Shown here: positions 1-15,040 of the stretch, piece after piece
How the letters are laid out: each line of letters begins with the position of its first letter
Numbering within the stretch: position 1 is the first letter of the stretch
DNA from: Streptomonospora litoralis
GTDB taxonomy: Bacteria; Actinomycetota; Actinomycetes; Streptosporangiales; Streptosporangiaceae
Length of the DNA: 64,000 nt
Direction: 5' to 3'
Assembly (NCBI RefSeq): GCF_004323735.1
Contig: NZ_CP036455.1
Span: 3,839,101-3,903,100, forward strand
Position numbers and translations under genes: made by a program
Notes under the pieces: generated by a model
Told to the model about the DNA's origin: nothing
The model's input: only the letters and a program-made list of their open reading frames with translations
The model's database searches: none

Positions 1-783
1 GCCCAGCGGGGCGCTGGTGCGGGCTCCGTAGCGCTGGGCCGACTCCTCCAGGCGCTCGGCGGAGAATTCGGGGCCGACCACGCTCGGGGCGATGACCGGG
101 CGCGCGCACCCGGCGGCCGACATCTGGTCGAAAGCCTCCTGCAGGCTCGCCTCGTCCTCCAGATCGGCCGGCAGGACGGTGATGCCCAGCCGGGCGGCGA
201 GCAGAACGGCGGTGACACCGGCGGCGCTGACGGCCTCCGCACCGCCCACGGCGCCCACGACGACCCCGTCGGTCATCTGCGTACCCGGCGCCACCACGCT
301 GATCAGGCGCATGCGGTCGGCGCGCACGAAACCGGATTCGGCCAGGCGCAAATGCAGGATCTCGGCGAGCATGGGGTGGGGGCCCAGCGCCTCGGTGATG
401 CGGACGTCGGCGCCCGACTCCTGGACGGAGGCGGCGACGGCCTCCGAGGTGGCCTGATGAGGTGCGGTGACCAGCGGGACGACGACTCCGCGCAGCGGGT
501 GCTCCTCGCGGGCCTCCAGGTCGCCGAGGGACTCGGCGAGATCGGCGGCGCGCCCGTGCCGGATGGTGACCTCGGGCCGGTAGGAGCGCACGAGGTCGGC
601 CATCTGCTCGCCGATCTCGGCGTCCGCCGCACTGTCGGACCCGCCGGCCTCAGGGGCTCCGGCGGGCACGGCGAGGACGAGAGTCGGGGTCCCCACCCAG
701 CTGTCGAAGGACAACGGGTTGCGGTGTCTGCCGGAGCGGCGCCGCGGAAGATCCCGAGGGGGCAGTCTGTCCGGGTTTTGCAT
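1..783 (-). CDS. CbiX/sirohydrochlorin chelatase-like protein (3' end outside window)
   Basis: An open frame starts at the ATG at 783 and runs for 261 codons to the window edge without a stop, so the C-terminus is missing. After a basic, probably disordered N-terminus (about 30 residues), the protein has the two-lobed pattern of CbiX-type chelatases, which insert metal into sirohydrochlorin for siroheme or cobalamin: strand LVLAVPAG, helix EIGEQMADLVRSYRP, then APHQATSEAV and GPHPMLAEIL. The usual HGS metal motif at the first strand is absent (LVLAVPAGAP instead), while the later histidines remain, so chelatase activity is doubtful. No Shine-Dalgarno is visible before the ATG. The fold assignment is from recalled family patterns; many actinomycete proteins of this type have unknown substrates. 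Confidence 0.6.
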   Translation of the reverse strand, partial: MQNPDRLPPRDLPRRRSGRHRNPLSFDSWVGTPTLVLAVPAGAPEAGGSDSAADAEIGEQMADLVRSYRPEVTIRHGRAADLAESLGDLEAREEHPLRGVVVPLVTAPHQATSEAVAASVQESGADVRITEALGPHPMLAEILHLRLAESGFVRADRMRLISVVAPGTQMTDGVVVGAVGGAEAVSAAGVTAVLLAARLGITVLPADLEDEASLQEAFDQMSAAGCARPVIAPSVVGPEFSAERLEESAQRYGARTSAPLG

Positions 784-908
784 ACTGTCAGGGTTCACGC
801 GAAGAATGCTAACGACTAGTGAGTGATGATCTCGCCCGCTGCCTCGGCGCCGACGCCCGAAACGGGCGCGACCTCGGACTTCGGCGGATCGCGGTCAAAT
901 GCGTGGGG

Positions 909-1550
909 CTATGGTAGCGGCCGCCCGGACAATGCGGGGCTGCGTCGGCGCATTACGTGCTCGACGAGGGCGAGCAGTACCGATTTGCTCGACTGGCGCT
1001 CTCTGGCATCGGTGATCACGATGGGGACGTCGGCGCCCACGTCGACGGCCTCGCGCACCTCCTCCGCCTCGTAGCCGGGTGAGCCTTCGAACCGGTTGAC
1101 CGCCACCACGAACGGGATCTTGCGGCGCTCGAAGAAGTCGACCGCGGGGAAGCACGTGTCGAGCCGACGGGTGTCGGCGAGCACCACGGCCCCCAGGGCC
1201 CCCTCCGCGAGTTCGTCCCACATGAACCAGAAACGGCCCTGGCCCGGGGTGCCGAACAGGTAAAGGACGACCTGCCGATCTACGGTGATCCGCCCGAAAT
1301 CGAGGGCGACCGTGGTCGTCGACTTCTCTTCGACGCCGCCGAGGTCGTCGACGCCCATGCTGGCCTCGGTCATGACCTCCTCGGTACTCAGCGGAGCGAT
1401 CTCGCTCACCGAGCCGACCATGGTCGTCTTGCCGACGCCGAAGCCGCCGGCTACCAGGATCTTCACCGCCAGCGGAATGTGCGCGCCCGAGTCGGCGCCG
1501 GGTTCGGCTCCCAAGGGTGCGGTGCCGTCGTCAGAGTCTACGGATGCCAT
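909..1550 (-). CDS. cvnD: conservon GTPase CvnD-1
   Basis: Small GTP-binding protein of the conservon (CvnD/MglA-like) family, 213 residues. It carries the P-loop GGFGVGKTTMVGSVSE (about residues 35-50), an effector-like segment ending in STTTVALDFG, a G3 region in FGTPGQGRF, and VNRF in place of the usual NKxD-type G4. The first ~25 residues are an acidic, probably disordered extension absent from the second copy near the right end of the window. Start is ATG at 1550; the first 20 bases overlap the end of cvnC, which implies translational coupling. As the last gene of the conservon it probably acts as a membrane-associated switch downstream of the CvnA kinase. The functional role follows work on Streptomyces conservons; the specific signal is unknown. 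Confidence 0.9.
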   Translation of the reverse strand: MASVDSDDGTAPLGAEPGADSGAHIPLAVKILVAGGFGVGKTTMVGSVSEIAPLSTEEVMTEASMGVDDLGGVEEKSTTTVALDFGRITVDRQVVLYLFGTPGQGRFWFMWDELAEGALGAVVLADTRRLDTCFPAVDFFERRKIPFVVAVNRFEGSPGYEAEEVREAVDVGADVPIVITDARERQSSKSVLLALVEHVMRRRSPALSGRPLP

Positions 1551-2070
1551 CGAGTACCGCCTGGAGGACGTTCATGTGGGGTGGGTCCGAGGCCGGCATC
1601 GGCGCCCGGGCGAGGACATCGCCGCCTGCGATGAGGTCGCCGAGAAGCACCTTGACCACGGTCATCGGAAGGTCGAGTTGGGCGGAGAGTTCCGCCACGG
1701 ACACCGGGCGTTCGCACAACCGCAGGATCACGGCGTGTTCGTGCTCCAGCGAGCCCGGGGCGAGGGGCTCGCGAGTCGCCACCACGATGCTGATCATGTC
1801 GAGCCCGGCTTCGGCCGGCCGGGTGCGCCCGCCGGTCATGGTGTAGGGGCGGACGAGTGGGCCGGCCGAACCGTGGCGCGGGAACGCGCCGTCGTGGACG
1901 CCGCGCTGCCGCCTCTGCCGCAGCAGCTCCTCCGCCGCCTCGCGGGCGCCGGCGCCGAGGGAGGCGGCGGCCTCCCGCGGGGTACCGGGAGGCGGCTCGC
2001 CGCCCGCCCCGGGGCCGGACGCGGACGCCGGACGCTGCTCGGCGCGTCGATGTTCGCCTGTGCTCCTCAT
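1531..2070 (-). CDS. cvnC: conservon DUF742 protein CvnC-1
   Basis: 179-residue DUF742 protein. The first ~75 residues are Arg/Pro/Gly-rich and look disordered. The conserved part begins near SAGPLVRPYTMTGGRT and contains a winged-helix-like segment (HEHAVILRLCERPVSVAELSAQ), ending in the family's typical NVLQAVLDGIRRL tail. The ATG at 2070 forms an ATGA overlap with the cvnB stop, and its 3' end overlaps cvnD by 20 bases, so the middle genes are coupled. In conservons CvnC interacts with CvnB and CvnD. No DNA-binding role is established for it. Confidence 0.88.
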   Translation of the reverse strand: MRSTGEHRRAEQRPASASGPGAGGEPPPGTPREAAASLGAGAREAAEELLRQRRQRGVHDGAFPRHGSAGPLVRPYTMTGGRTRPAEAGLDMISIVVATREPLAPGSLEHEHAVILRLCERPVSVAELSAQLDLPMTVVKVLLGDLIAGGDVLARAPMPASDPPHMNVLQAVLDGIRRL

Positions 2071-2495
2071 GAGCCGGAGCTTCCCGCCGGCACCGACTCC
2101 GGGAACCGCGGCGCGGAGGTGAGGAACTGCCCGACGCGCTTGACGCGCATGTTCATCTCGTAGGCGATGAGCCCGACGTCGGCGCTCTCGTCGGCGAGCA
2201 CCGCCAGGCAGGCGCCCTCGCCCGCGGCGGTCACGAACAGGTAGGCGTACTCCATCTCGACGACGGTCTGGCGCACGGCCCCGCCGCCGAACTGGCGGCC
2301 GGTCCCGCGTGCCAGGCTCTGGAAGGCCGAGGCCACCGCCGAGAGATGTTCGCCCTCCTCGGGGGTGAGACCGCGGGACCGCCCGATGAGCAGGCCGTCG
2401 GCGGACAGCACGATCGCGTGCTGGGCGCCGACGACGCGGTCGACGAGGTCGTCGAGCAGCCAGTTCAGATCGCCTGCGGCGTGGTTGTTCTGCAT
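2067..2495 (-). CDS. cvnB: roadblock/LC7 domain protein CvnB-1
   Basis: 142-residue roadblock/LC7 protein. A single domain spans about residues 8-125: DLNWLLDDLVDRV helix, strand HAIVLSADGLLIG, the long central helix starting EEGEHLSAVASAFQSLA, and the closing strands EYAYLFVTAAG and ACLAVLADES. Such proteins modulate small GTPases (MglB-type), here presumably CvnD. The stop overlaps the next start (ATGA at 2067-2070) and the gene begins 3 bases after cvnA ends, so it is co-translated with the rest of the conservon. Length and motifs are normal for the family. Confidence 0.9.
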   Translation of the reverse strand: MQNNHAAGDLNWLLDDLVDRVVGAQHAIVLSADGLLIGRSRGLTPEEGEHLSAVASAFQSLARGTGRQFGGGAVRQTVVEMEYAYLFVTAAGEGACLAVLADESADVGLIAYEMNMRVKRVGQFLTSAPRFPESVPAGSSGS

Positions 2496-2498
2496 CGT

Positions 2499-5069
2499 CT
2501 ATTCGCTCTCTCCCGTGTGTGGGCCCGACGGCCGACCCGCGGCGCGCTCGCCTGCCGCGCCGACCGGCGTCGGCGGCCGCGGACCGCCCCCCGTTTCGTC
2601 TTCCGGACCGGCGAGCCGGCGCGGTCCCGCCCCCTCGGGTGCGGCGCCGTGCTCGAAGCGGCCGCGTTCCGCCGGCTCGGGCTGTTCGCCGACCGGGGCC
2701 CGCTCCCGGTCGCCGTCGTCGGACTCTTCGCGGCCCTGCCGCGTGCCGCTCTGGAAGGCGCTCATCATCCGGCGGGCGTCGTCGGGTTCGCGCAGGCTCA
2801 CCGGCGCGCCCGAGTCGGATTCGCCGCCTCCGCCGGCGGGTGCGGGGTCGTGGCGCAGCTGCGGCGCGAGGTTGGCCTGCCTGCGGCGCCGCGGCAGCGC
2901 GGGGCGTTCGCCGCCGGAGTCCTGGGGGTCGGCGGACGACGGCGCGGGCGCGTGGTCCGCCGGTTCGGGTTCCGCTCGGCGCCCGGGGGCGGCGGGAGCG
3001 GCGGGAGCGGACTCCGCGGGGACCTCCTTGCGGCGGCGGCCCGCGGTGCCGGCGAGGAGGCCGCCGGAAGTGCGGGCGTTCCCGTCGGGGCCGGGTGCAG
3101 TGGCCGGGCGGTCGGGGAGCGCCGAAGGCTCGGCCCGAGAGATCAGCGCGGCCGGGATGAGGACGACCGCACGCGTGCCGCCGTAGGGCGAGGGGCACAG
3201 CCGTACGTGGATGTCGTGCTTGGCGGCGAGGCGCGCGACGACGAACAGGCCCAGCCGGGAGTCCCGGTTCAGGGCCATGACGTCGAACTCTGGCGCCTGC
3301 TCCAGGGTCGCGTTGGCGGCGTCCAGATCGGGGCCGCCCATACCCAGGCCGCGGTCTTCGATCTCCACGGCGACGCCCTTGGGGACGACCTCGCTGTGGA
3401 TGTGCACCACGGTATGCGGAGGCGAGAAGGCGGTGGCGTTCTCGACCAGTTCGGCGACCAGGTGGATGACGTCGGCCACGACCGAACCGGAGAGGGAGAG
3501 CTCGGGCACCAGGCGCAGTTTGACGCGGGTGTACTCGTCGGTCTCGGAGATGGCGCCCCGCAGGATGTCCACGAGGGGGATGGGGTTGCGCCAGCGGCGG
3601 CCGGGGCGGCCTCCGCCGAGGATGATGAGGTTCTCGGCGTTGCGTCGTCCGCGGGTGGCCAGGTGGTCGAGGTGGAACAGGTCTTCGAGCAGGTCGGGGT
3701 CTTCCTCCTCGCGCTCGATCCGGTCCAGCAGCTGGAGCTGGCGCTGCACCAGCGACTGGTTGCGGTGGGCGATGGCGAGGAAGACCCGGTTGACGCCGGC
3801 GCGGGTCTCGGCCTCCTTCACCGCGGCGCTGACGGCGGTGCGCTGGGCGGTGTTGAAGGCGTCGGCCACCTGGCCGACCTCGTCGTTGCCGTGGTCGAGG
3901 CGGCGCAGCTCGGTGTCGAGGTCGACGGGCTCGGCGTCGGCCAGTCGGCGCACGATCCGGGGCAGTTCGTCCCGCGCCAGGATCAGCGTGTCGGCGCGCA
4001 GCCGGCCCAGCCGAGAGGTCAGGCGGGCGGCCGAGCGCGAGGCGACGCCGTATGCGACGGTTCCGGCGAACAGCGAGACGATGCCACCGCCGAGCGCCAG
4101 GTTGAACATCCAGGCGCTGGCGGCGTCGGTGGCGGCCGTGACGGCGCGGAGCTGGGAATCGACGAGGGCCACCAGGTGGGCGTTGACGTCGTCGGCGTCG
4201 GCGCGCCAGCCGTCGAGGCTCTCGGGCGCCGACCGGTCGGCGGAGCCGCCGCCGGTGACGGGGTCCACCTCGATGGCCGGTTCGTACGCGGCGACGGTGT
4301 CGGCGGTGTCGTTCATGCGGCGCCACGCCGCGCTCTCGACCATGCCGCTGTGCGCCTGCTCGGCCTGGCCGTCGAGGGAGGGGGCGGTGCCGGCCATGCG
4401 GGTGCGCAGCCCGGTGATCATCGAGGCGAACCCGGTCTGGCGGGCGGTGGTGAGCCGGTCGGCGGCGATGGCGCCGCTGAGCAGGGCGTCGCCGCGGGTG
4501 AAGGACTCCTGAGCGCGGACGAGGGCGGCGGCGTCGGCTCCTGCGGCCGCCGCGGGGCCGTCGTCGAGGTCGTGCACGAGCGCGTCGTAGAGGCGGATGC
4601 CCTTGGCGATCACCTCGTCGTAGGCCGAGAGGGCGGACCGCGGCCCGGTTTCGTCGGACATGACACCGTCGCGGATCTCGCTGCGCCGGTCGACCTCGGT
4701 GAAGTAGGCCGCGGCGGCGCGGGCGGTTCCGCCGTCGCCGTGGTCGCGCAGTCCTGCGCCGCGGGAGTCGACTTCCTCGACGGCGCCGTCGGTGGTCCCG
4801 GCCTGTTGGCGCAGCGCCGAGAGCACCTCCTGCGAAGGGGCGCTCGCGTACTGGACCGCCAGGCGGCGCTCGCGCTGCAGCTCGACGATCGAGTAGTAGA
4901 GGTAGACGCCGGTGCGCCCGTCGCCGGTGGCCACCCGCAGCGAGACGGCCTGGGTGAGCGTCACCGTGCTCAGCACGGCGAACAGCGCCAGGAACGTGAT
5001 GCTGGGAATCAGCACGATCCTGTTGAGCTGGGCTCTGATGCCGCGCTCCGAGCCGCCCTGCTCACTCAT
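2499..5069 (-). CDS. cvnA: conservon sensor histidine kinase CvnA-1 (nitrate/nitrite-sensor type)
   Basis: 856-residue membrane sensor kinase. TM1 lies at about residues 18-41, followed by a ~275-residue helical extracytoplasmic region of the nitrate/nitrite-sensing (NIT) type, TM2 at about 318-340, a HAMP-like linker, then a kinase core with N box NATAFSPP (~541) and G box EDRGLGMGG (~575). The dimerisation region LAIAHRNQSLVQRQLQLLD is typical of conservon kinases, which often lack partner response regulators; none is encoded here. The last ~200 residues are Pro/Gly/Arg-rich and disordered. The ATG at 5069 was chosen because GGGGGG lies 4 bases before it; an in-frame GTG at 5081 is less likely. 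First gene of cvnABCD. Confidence 0.9.
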   Translation of the reverse strand: MSEQGGSERGIRAQLNRIVLIPSITFLALFAVLSTVTLTQAVSLRVATGDGRTGVYLYYSIVELQRERRLAVQYASAPSQEVLSALRQQAGTTDGAVEEVDSRGAGLRDHGDGGTARAAAAYFTEVDRRSEIRDGVMSDETGPRSALSAYDEVIAKGIRLYDALVHDLDDGPAAAAGADAAALVRAQESFTRGDALLSGAIAADRLTTARQTGFASMITGLRTRMAGTAPSLDGQAEQAHSGMVESAAWRRMNDTADTVAAYEPAIEVDPVTGGGSADRSAPESLDGWRADADDVNAHLVALVDSQLRAVTAATDAASAWMFNLALGGGIVSLFAGTVAYGVASRSAARLTSRLGRLRADTLILARDELPRIVRRLADAEPVDLDTELRRLDHGNDEVGQVADAFNTAQRTAVSAAVKEAETRAGVNRVFLAIAHRNQSLVQRQLQLLDRIEREEEDPDLLEDLFHLDHLATRGRRNAENLIILGGGRPGRRWRNPIPLVDILRGAISETDEYTRVKLRLVPELSLSGSVVADVIHLVAELVENATAFSPPHTVVHIHSEVVPKGVAVEIEDRGLGMGGPDLDAANATLEQAPEFDVMALNRDSRLGLFVVARLAAKHDIHVRLCPSPYGGTRAVVLIPAALISRAEPSALPDRPATAPGPDGNARTSGGLLAGTAGRRRKEVPAESAPAAPAAPGRRAEPEPADHAPAPSSADPQDSGGERPALPRRRRQANLAPQLRHDPAPAGGGGESDSGAPVSLREPDDARRMMSAFQSGTRQGREESDDGDRERAPVGEQPEPAERGRFEHGAAPEGAGPRRLAGPEDETGGGPRPPTPVGAAGERAAGRPSGPHTGESE

Positions 5070-5849
5070 CGATCCCCCCACGACGCGTACGCGAACGCGG
5101 GCACCCCGCCGGATTCACACGGCGGCGGCCGCGGGTCTTGCCCGCTGCTCCGCCGACGCGCCGCGCCGGCACCGGCCGCTGTCCATCCCCGTGTCCACGG
5201 TCCCCGTGCCCGGCTGCGGCAGGCCGCAGCGGAGGCCACCCCCCGCGCCGTCACAGTACGCGCAGGGGGAAACACCCGTGGTGCCCACAATCCAAGGACG
5301 CTACAGCATCGGACCGGGCGGCGATGGCGGTTTGCACGAAGTCCCAGGTGAGTGGGGGTGACGGCTAGATGAGTGAGTCCACGGGTTGCCTGACGGAGAA
5401 CAGTGGGCACCGAGGACGGCGCCGGGTCCGGCCCGCGGTCGACGCACCCGACCCGACGACCGCAGGCCCAACCATCCACCACCGTCGCCGCCGCTTTTCA
5501 GTCAAGTTCACCCGTCACCCGGCAGACCACAAGGCCGCCCAGCGCACCCGGCGCCGCGCCGAGACCGGCCCCAGGGACGGATTCGGCGCCGAAACCGGCT
5601 CCAAAGACAGTCTCGGTGAAGACCGGACGCCCGATTGTCCGTTATGCAGGATTTCGCAACATCTATTGCGCGGGAATTGCCAAGAACCGGCCTTGGATAT
5701 GGCGATTTCCGCACAGTAGATGCCGACCGGGCCGCCCCTCCCCCGCCCGGCCCCAGGAGCGGGATAGCGCCCGCGCGGGCGCGAGGGACACCCGCCACCC
5801 GCCCGGTGTGCAGGCCGCACAGCCGACCCGAGGCGCCCCCAGGCGGCTG
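5070..5849. other. intergenic region without a recognisable gene
   Basis: This 780-base stretch separates the start of cvnA from the end of argH and should hold the conservon promoter. No reading frame in it has a recognisable domain. It contains one copy of a dispersed intergenic repeat (5465-5560), an imperfect 29-base tandem directly after it, and an AT-richer patch at about 5635-5715 that stands out from the surrounding GC-rich DNA. I could not assign a convincing -35/-10 pair. Confidence 0.5.
5465..5560. repeat. dispersed intergenic repeat, copy A
   Basis: Two blocks match a second copy at 14906-14997. Block 1 (5465-5498) agrees at 28 of 34 positions, including ACCGTCGC. Block 2 begins CACAAGGCCGCCCAGCG and agrees at 20 of its first 22 positions. 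The gap between the blocks is 29 bases here and 25 in the other copy. Both copies lie in non-coding DNA flanking the arg cluster. The comparison was made by eye; function unknown. Confidence 0.5.
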
Positions 5850-8649
<2,800 letters not shown>

Positions 8650-8714
8650 GATGCTTTCTCCTTGTGTGTTCGTTGCGTGCGGCGCCGCGGTCGCCCCCGG
8701 CCGGGCCGGTGCCG

Positions 8715-11421
<2,707 letters not shown>

Positions 11422-11424
11422 CGG

Positions 11425-12342
11425 TCACTCGCCTTCGAAAATGTCGACGGGCTCGGTGGGCTCCTCGGCCTCGGCGACGATCATCGTGCCGATGCCCTCG
11501 TTGGTGAAGACCTCCAGCAGCATGGAGTGGGGGGTGCGCCCGTCGAGGACGTGGGCCTGCGGGACTCCGCCGCGCACCGCCTGCAGGCACGCCTCCATCT
11601 TGGGCACCATGCCTTCGGCGAGGTCGGGCAGCATGGTCTCCAGCTCGCCGGCGGTGAGCCTGCTGATCAGCTCCTCGCAGACCGGATAGTCGGCGTAGAG
11701 CCCTTCGACGTCAGTGAGCACGACGAGTTTTCCGGCGTCCAGGCCCACCGCGAGCGCGGCGGCGGCGGTGTCGGCGTTGACGTTGAAGACGCCCTCCTCG
11801 GAGCGGGCGACGCTGGAGATGACGGGGATGCGGCCGTCTTCGAGCAGGGTGCGCACGACGCCGGGCTGGACCTCGGCCACCTCGCCGACCTGCCCGAGGT
11901 CGACGGGGGCGCCGTCGACCCAGGCGGACTTGCGCTCGGCGGTGATCAGGTGCGCGTCCTCGCCGGAGAGGCCAACGGCGAAGGGGCCGTGGGCGTTGAT
12001 GAGCCCGACGATGTCGCGGTTGACCTGGCCCACCAGCACCATGCGCACGACGTCCATGGTCTCGGGGGTGGTGACGCGCAGCCCGGCCGCGAACGTGCTG
12101 GTGACGCCGAGCCGGTCCAGGTGGGCGCTGATCTGCGGGCCGCCCCCGTGCACGACGACGGGGCGCAGGCCGGCGTAGCGCAGGAAGACGATGTTCTCGG
12201 CGAAGCGCTCGCGCAGCGCGGGGTCGGTCATCGCGTTGCCGCCGTACTTGACCACGACGGTCTTGCCGTGGAAGCGGCTCAGCCAGGGTAGGGCTTCGAT
12301 CAGCGTGTTGGCCTTGTCCAGGGCCTGTTTGCGAGAGTTCAT
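11425..12342 (-). CDS. argB: acetylglutamate kinase
   Basis: Phosphorylates N-acetylglutamate, usually the arginine-feedback-controlled step. 305 residues from the ATG at 12342; an in-frame GTG nine bases further upstream is an alternative, and neither has a clear ribosome site. Motifs: VKYGGNAM (nucleotide loop, ~residue 33), [19 protein letters not shown], and near the C-terminus [20 protein letters not shown], with the catalytic lysine. The N-terminal helix preceding the kinase core is of the type used for arginine-sensitive hexamers, which suggests feedback inhibition. It follows argJ by 132 bases and argD follows after three. Confidence 0.96.
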   Translation of the reverse strand: MNSRKQALDKANTLIEALPWLSRFHGKTVVVKYGGNAMTDPALRERFAENIVFLRYAGLRPVVVHGGGPQISAHLDRLGVTSTFAAGLRVTTPETMDVVRMVLVGQVNRDIVGLINAHGPFAVGLSGEDAHLITAERKSAWVDGAPVDLGQVGEVAEVQPGVVRTLLEDGRIPVISSVARSEEGVFNVNADTAAAALAVGLDAGKLVVLTDVEGLYADYPVCEELISRLTAGELETMLPDLAEGMVPKMEACLQAVRGGVPQAHVLDGRTPHSMLLEVFTNEGIGTMIVAEAEEPTEPVDIFEGE

Positions 12343-12474
12343 CGGATTCACGGTGGCGCCGCGCCGTCTGAATGGCGCCGGTGCACCGCTCTTCCCTCCC
12401 TTTCCGACGTGTTCGCCTGGGCTGGTCCGGTGGTCGCCGCGCCGCGGGCGGGCGGCGGCGGGCTCGGCAGGCGG

Positions 12475-13626
12475 TTAGGAGCTGTAGTCCGCGTTTTCGT
12501 GCACGTAGCCGGTGGTCAGGTCGTTGGTCCACACGGTCGCCGCCGCGCTGCCGGCCTGCAGGTCGACGGTGACGGTGACGTCGCGCCCGCTCAGGTCCAC
12601 CTTGGATCGGTCGTCGCCGATGGCGCCGCGGCGGCACACCCAGACACCGTTGATGGCGAGGTTGACCTCGTCGGGGTCGAACCGGGCGCCGGTGGTGCCC
12701 ACCGCCGCCAGGGCCCTGCCCCAGTTGGGGTCTTCGCCGAACACGGCGCATTTGAACAGGTTGCTGCGGGCCACGGAGCGGGCGGCCTCGACGGCGTCGG
12801 CCTCGTCGGCGGCGCCGACCGCCTCGACGGCGATGGACTTGGTGGAACCTTCGGCGTCGGCGACGAGTTGGCGGGCGAGGTCGTCGCAGACCTCGGTGAG
12901 CAGCGCGCCGAACTCGGCCTCGTCGGGTGTCGTACCCGACGCGCCGCTGGCCATGAGCACGACGGTGTCGTTGGTGGAGGCGCAGCCGTCGGAGTCGACG
13001 CGGTCGAAGGTGCGCCGGGTGGCGGCGCGCAGCAGGCCGTCGCACTGGGGGGCGGTGAGGTCGGCGTCGGTGGTGATGACGGCCAGCATGGTGGCCAACT
13101 CGGGAGCGAGCATACCGGCGCCTTTGGCCATGCCGCCGACGGTGTAGCCGGCGCCGCGCTTGAAGGCGATCTTGGCGACGGTGTCGGTGGTGCGGATGGC
13201 GTCGGCGGCGTCGAGGCCGCCGTCGCGCGCGGCGGAGCCCACCGCCTGCTGGGCGCCGTCGAGCAGCCGCGGCATGGGCAGCCGCTCGCCGATGATGCCG
13301 GTGGAGCAGACGAGGACCTCCCCTGCGGAGTCCTCCAGGGCGTCGGCGACGTGCTCCGCTGTGGCGTGGGTGTCCTGGAACCCGGCGGGGCCGGTGCAGG
13401 CGTTGGCGCCGCCGGCGTTGAGGACCACCGCGCGGACGCGGCCCCCCTCGGCGACCTGCTGCGACCACAGCACGGGGGCGGCCTTTATGCGGTTGCGGGT
13501 GAACACGGCCGCGGCGGCGCGGGAGGGCCCGTCGTTGACGACGACGGCGACGTCGCGGGAGCCGCCGGGTTTGAGGCCGGCGCTGACGCCGGCGGCGCGG
13601 AACCCGTTGGGTGCGGTGACGCTCAC
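12475..13626 (-). CDS. argJ: glutamate N-acetyltransferase / N-acetylglutamate synthase
   Basis: Bifunctional ornithine acetyltransferase that recycles the acetyl group from N-acetylornithine onto glutamate, so no separate ArgA or ArgE is needed in the cycle. 383 residues. The self-cleavage site is in KGAGMLAPELATML: cleavage before the threonine of ATML gives alpha and beta chains, and that threonine becomes the nucleophile. GTG at 13626 (VSVTAPNGF) was preferred over the in-frame GTG at 13641 because AAAGG precedes it at normal distance and family members begin MSVT. Second gene of the arginine operon, 44 bases after argC. Confidence 0.96.
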   Translation of the reverse strand: MSVTAPNGFRAAGVSAGLKPGGSRDVAVVVNDGPSRAAAAVFTRNRIKAAPVLWSQQVAEGGRVRAVVLNAGGANACTGPAGFQDTHATAEHVADALEDSAGEVLVCSTGIIGERLPMPRLLDGAQQAVGSAARDGGLDAADAIRTTDTVAKIAFKRGAGYTVGGMAKGAGMLAPELATMLAVITTDADLTAPQCDGLLRAATRRTFDRVDSDGCASTNDTVVLMASGASGTTPDEAEFGALLTEVCDDLARQLVADAEGSTKSIAVEAVGAADEADAVEAARSVARSNLFKCAVFGEDPNWGRALAAVGTTGARFDPDEVNLAINGVWVCRRGAIGDDRSKVDLSGRDVTVTVDLQAGSAAATVWTNDLTTGYVHENADYSS

Positions 13627-13670
13627 GGTGGGGCCTTTCACGTGGGTCGAAGGCGGTGCGGCCGGTTCGG

Positions 13671-14765
<1,095 letters not shown>

Positions 14766-14905
14766 TGTGGGTCGAAGGCAGAATTCCCGGGCGCCGCCGC
14801 GTCGGACGGGCGCGCTAGTAGCACTTCGTTGCGTGCGTCGTCGGTGGAGGCGGCTCGGGTCGACTTTCCACTGGATGGATACGCGCGCCCGAACCGATCC
14901 GCGCG

Positions 14906-14997
14906 GGCCCAGCCACCCGCTACCGTCGCTGCCGCCTTTACCGGACAACCGGAGATCGCCCGCCCACAGGGCCGCCCAGCGGACCCTCGGTGCCGCC
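14906..14997. repeat. dispersed intergenic repeat, copy B
   Basis: Matches copy A at 5465-5560 in two blocks (28 of 34, then 20 of 22 positions). The second block reads CACAGGGCCGCCCAGCG. Both copies are oriented the same way and flank the arginine cluster, one at each end. Confidence 0.5.
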
Positions 14998-15040
14998 GAA
15001 GGCGGCGGACGGCCGGACGCGGCCGTAGCGGACGGCCGCC

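Noticed and set aside
1531-4326. A 931-codon minus-strand frame
   Set aside because: Only its last 180 codons (cvnC) are real; the rest is Arg/Pro-rich and overlaps cvnA and cvnB in another frame.
2346-5351. A 1001-codon plus-strand open frame
   Set aside because: It is fully antisense to cvnA, lacks domains and reflects the GC-rich third codon positions of the real gene.
5369-5719. 116-codon plus-strand frame with a CPLC
   Set aside because: No family resemblance, overlaps the dispersed repeat, and the two cysteines alone do not support a finger.
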